From contig DKEX01000140.1 in assembly GCA_002452295.1 (NCBI GenBank), positions 1 through 5,389 of the forward strand: 5,389 nt of DNA, in the 5' to 3' direction. This DNA comes from Firmicutes bacterium UBA6811. Lineage in GTDB: Bacteria > Bacillota > SHA-98 > UBA4971. Every line of letters starts with the position of its first letter. Position 1 is the first letter of the stretch. Under the pieces are notes generated by a model that did no database searches, was not told where the DNA came from, and worked only from the letters and a program-made list of their open reading frames with translations. Positions 3,690 to 5,389 of this stretch are shown here, piece by piece. A program made the translations under genes and the position numbers.

Positions 3690-5389
3690 TTGAGACCCGG
3701 ACATCGCAGCAAGCTCTGGATATTCCTTGTGGCCCTGCTCGCGGCGGGCCTCGTGGCGCGCCCGGCGAGTGCTGGCACGCCCGCAGCTCCTGCCCCCACC
3801 TCCGTCGCCACCCCCGCCCCGGCCGCCACTCCCACTCGCGGCGCGGGCGAGCCGGCGCGCGTCCTTGCGGTAAGCTACGCGGAGGTCGACGGGCACGGCA
3901 CCGTCACGGTGTCGCTGGCAGGTCCGGGGAAAGCTCCGTGGAGGTCCTTCGTGCTGAGGGATCCTCCAAGGCTCGTCATCGATATCGAGGGCGCAGTGCT
4001 CCCGTGCCGCCAGGAGCCGATCCCGGTGGGCGACGGCATCATCGACAAGGTGAGGATCGCCCAGTTCAACCCGGACGTGGTCAGGCTCGTTGTCGACCTT
4101 TGCCGTGACTCGGCCTACACGGTGAGCCAGCCTGACGAGAGACCGGACGAGCTTGTCGTGACATTCCCCCGGCGGGTGACGGGGATAGAGTTCCACGAGG
4201 TGGACGGCAGGGCCGAGGCGGTGATCAGGGGCACGGGCAAACTCAAGTACAAGACCTCCGTGCTCATCAGCCCGCCGAGGATCGTCGTGGACTTGCCCGG
4301 CGCCGTTCTGGTCGGGGGCGGTGACCCGATGCCTGTGTCCCACGCGATAGCGCGCCAGGTCCGGGCGAGCCAGCACTCGCCCGACGCCGTCCGGGTGGTC
4401 GTGGACCTTGCCCGCGAAACGACCTACTCGGTGTTCACATCGTCGGACAGGCCCGGGGAGGTGGTGGTCGATTTCGGCCACCGGATCCTGGGCGCAGCGT
4501 TCGTGACGGGCCTCAAGTCCACGCGGGTGAGCGTAAAGTCCAGCGGCACGCCGCAGGTGAAGGTCACACGGCTTGTCGACCCCCACAGGCTGGTCATGGA
4601 CTTCGACGACTCGGTGCTGGACTCCCCCGAGGGCACGATCGAGGTGGGGGACGGCACCGTTGACAGGATACGCCTTGCCCAGTTCGGGCCGATGACGGTC
4701 CGGGTCGTGGTAGACCTCCCGTACTACGTGGGCCACTCCGAGGTGCCGCCCGGGCCGTCACCTGACGGCTCTTGCAGCGAGACAGCGGTGGAGGTCGTAA
4801 GATCCCCGCTGTACAGGAGGACTATAGCAGTGGACCCCGGGCACGGCGGCACCGACCCCGGGGCCATCGGCTCGACGGGGCTGCAAGAGAAGACTGTGAC
4901 CCTGGATATCTCGAAGCGCATCGCTGCCATGCTGCGCGAGGCGGGGGCGAAGGCGGTCCTCACGCGCACTGACGACGTGAGCCTGTTCCTCCCGGAGCGG
5001 GTGAAGGCCGCCGCGGACGCGCGGGCCGACGCCTTCATCAGCGTGCACGCCAATGCAGGCAGAAGCGACGCGCCTGCGGGCACGGAGACCCTGTTCTGCG
5101 CGAACGTGCCGATGAGCCGCCGGCTGGCGGAGCACGTCCAGGCCAGCCTGGTGAGGGAGATCGGCCTTTACGACCGAGGGATACGCGAGAGGCCCGACAT
5201 CTACGTCATCCGGGAGGCGAAGATGCCTTCGTCCCTAGTCGAGGTCGTCTTCATGTCGAACCTCACCGAAGAGGTGCTCCTTATGGACCCGGGCTTCCGG
5301 GACAAGGCCGCGCGCGGCATTGTAAGCGGCATCTGGAGTTACTTCCAGTGGCGCCTGGAGGCCGAGGCCGAGGGGGCGGGGCCGGGGGC
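3690..5389 (+). CDS. N-acetylmuramoyl-L-alanine amidase with three AMIN domains (3' end cut by window)
   Basis: An exported enzyme that cleaves the amide bond between N-acetylmuramic acid and the stem peptide of peptidoglycan. It starts at TTG 3690, with GGAGG (3678-3682) 7 nt upstream, and 566 residues are visible without a stop. Residues 1-28 form a signal peptide (basic start, core LWIFLVALLAAGLVA, cleavage after PASA). Residues 29-55 are an Ala/Pro/Thr linker. Three AMIN repeats follow at about 57-159, 163-261 and 266-345, each with a PxRLVxD motif and a VRxxxxxxxxVRVVVDL motif. The Amidase_3 domain spans about 378-553 and has all expected residues: zinc ligands H385 (DPGHGG), E400 (GLQEKT) and H453 (SVHAN), and catalytic E518 (VEVVFMSN). 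It should be active. AMIN domains usually target the enzyme to the septum or envelope. The tail after 553 is Glu/Ala/Gly rich and may be nearly complete. Confidence 0.93.
   Translation, partial: MRPGHRSKLWIFLVALLAAGLVARPASAGTPAAPAPTSVATPAPAATPTRGAGEPARVLAVSYAEVDGHGTVTVSLAGPGKAPWRSFVLRDPPRLVIDIEGAVLPCRQEPIPVGDGIIDKVRIAQFNPDVVRLVVDLCRDSAYTVSQPDERPDELVVTFPRRVTGIEFHEVDGRAEAVIRGTGKLKYKTSVLISPPRIVVDLPGAVLVGGGDPMPVSHAIARQVRASQHSPDAVRVVVDLARETTYSVFTSSDRPGEVVVDFGHRILGAAFVTGLKSTRVSVKSSGTPQVKVTRLVDPHRLVMDFDDSVLDSPEGTIEVGDGTVDRIRLAQFGPMTVRVVVDLPYYVGHSEVPPGPSPDGSCSETAVEVVRSPLYRRTIAVDPGHGGTDPGAIGSTGLQEKTVTLDISKRIAAMLREAGAKAVLTRTDDVSLFLPERVKAAADARADAFISVHANAGRSDAPAGTETLFCANVPMSRRLAEHVQASLVREIGLYDRGIRERPDIYVIREAKMPSSLVEVVFMSNLTEEVLLMDPGFRDKAARGIVSGIWSYFQWRLEAEAEGAGPG

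Noticed and set aside
3317..3835. N-terminal extension of the LysM protein to a start at 3835
   Set aside because: The extension crosses the 18-bp tandem repeat and overlaps the amidase signal-peptide region. ATG 3316 has a near-perfect ribosome binding site and directly precedes the first LysM domain.
3618..4736. Long minus-strand open frame of 372 codons
   Set aside because: It is an antisense shadow of the AMIN region of the amidase, His/Arg/Asp-rich with no domain, as expected opposite a GC-rich gene.

Overview
The window looks like a chromosomal segment of a high-GC, probably endospore-forming member of the Bacillota (Clostridia or Limnochordia-like). This is inference. It rests on strong AGGAGG-type ribosome binding sites with ATG and TTG starts, a cell-wall amidase with three AMIN domains, a LysM protein without a signal peptide preceded by a sigma-E-like promoter, and small XRE regulators typical of that phylum. 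No ribosomal RNA, complete tRNA, CRISPR array or transposase is visible.

Left part (1-2640). Two genes converge. The first (568-1323, +) fuses a winged helix-turn-helix domain to a PD-(D/E)XK/Vsr-like nuclease core. The second (1599-1991, -) is a small XRE repressor-type protein. A near-perfect 15-bp hairpin lies just after the nuclease stop. The pair is bracketed by two diverged copies, in the same orientation, of a roughly 200-bp non-coding element (237-448 and 2432-2631). The copies share hairpins, but a single-base indel breaks any common reading frame. The promoters of the nuclease and of the XRE gene both carry a GGTAA(N)ATGGTA-type motif over the -10 box, so the XRE protein may control both genes. 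The layout is that of a small, possibly mobile, regulated nuclease module, which is the best candidate here for an undescribed system.

Right part (2640-5389). A head-to-head pair of envelope genes is separated by 373 bp. On the minus strand is a 139-residue protein with two LysM domains and an acidic, proline-rich tail, followed 19 bp later by a possible 41-residue ORF with a good ribosome binding site. On the plus strand an exported N-acetylmuramoyl-L-alanine amidase (signal peptide, three AMIN domains, Amidase_3) starts at TTG 3690 and runs off the end of the window. The space between them holds an 18-bp tandem repeat of about six units and a sigma-E/sigma-A-like promoter facing the LysM gene. 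These genes probably act in peptidoglycan binding and remodelling, plausibly during sporulation.

The stretches 1-236, 1399-1598, 2040-2431 and 2632-2751 hold no gene I can support.
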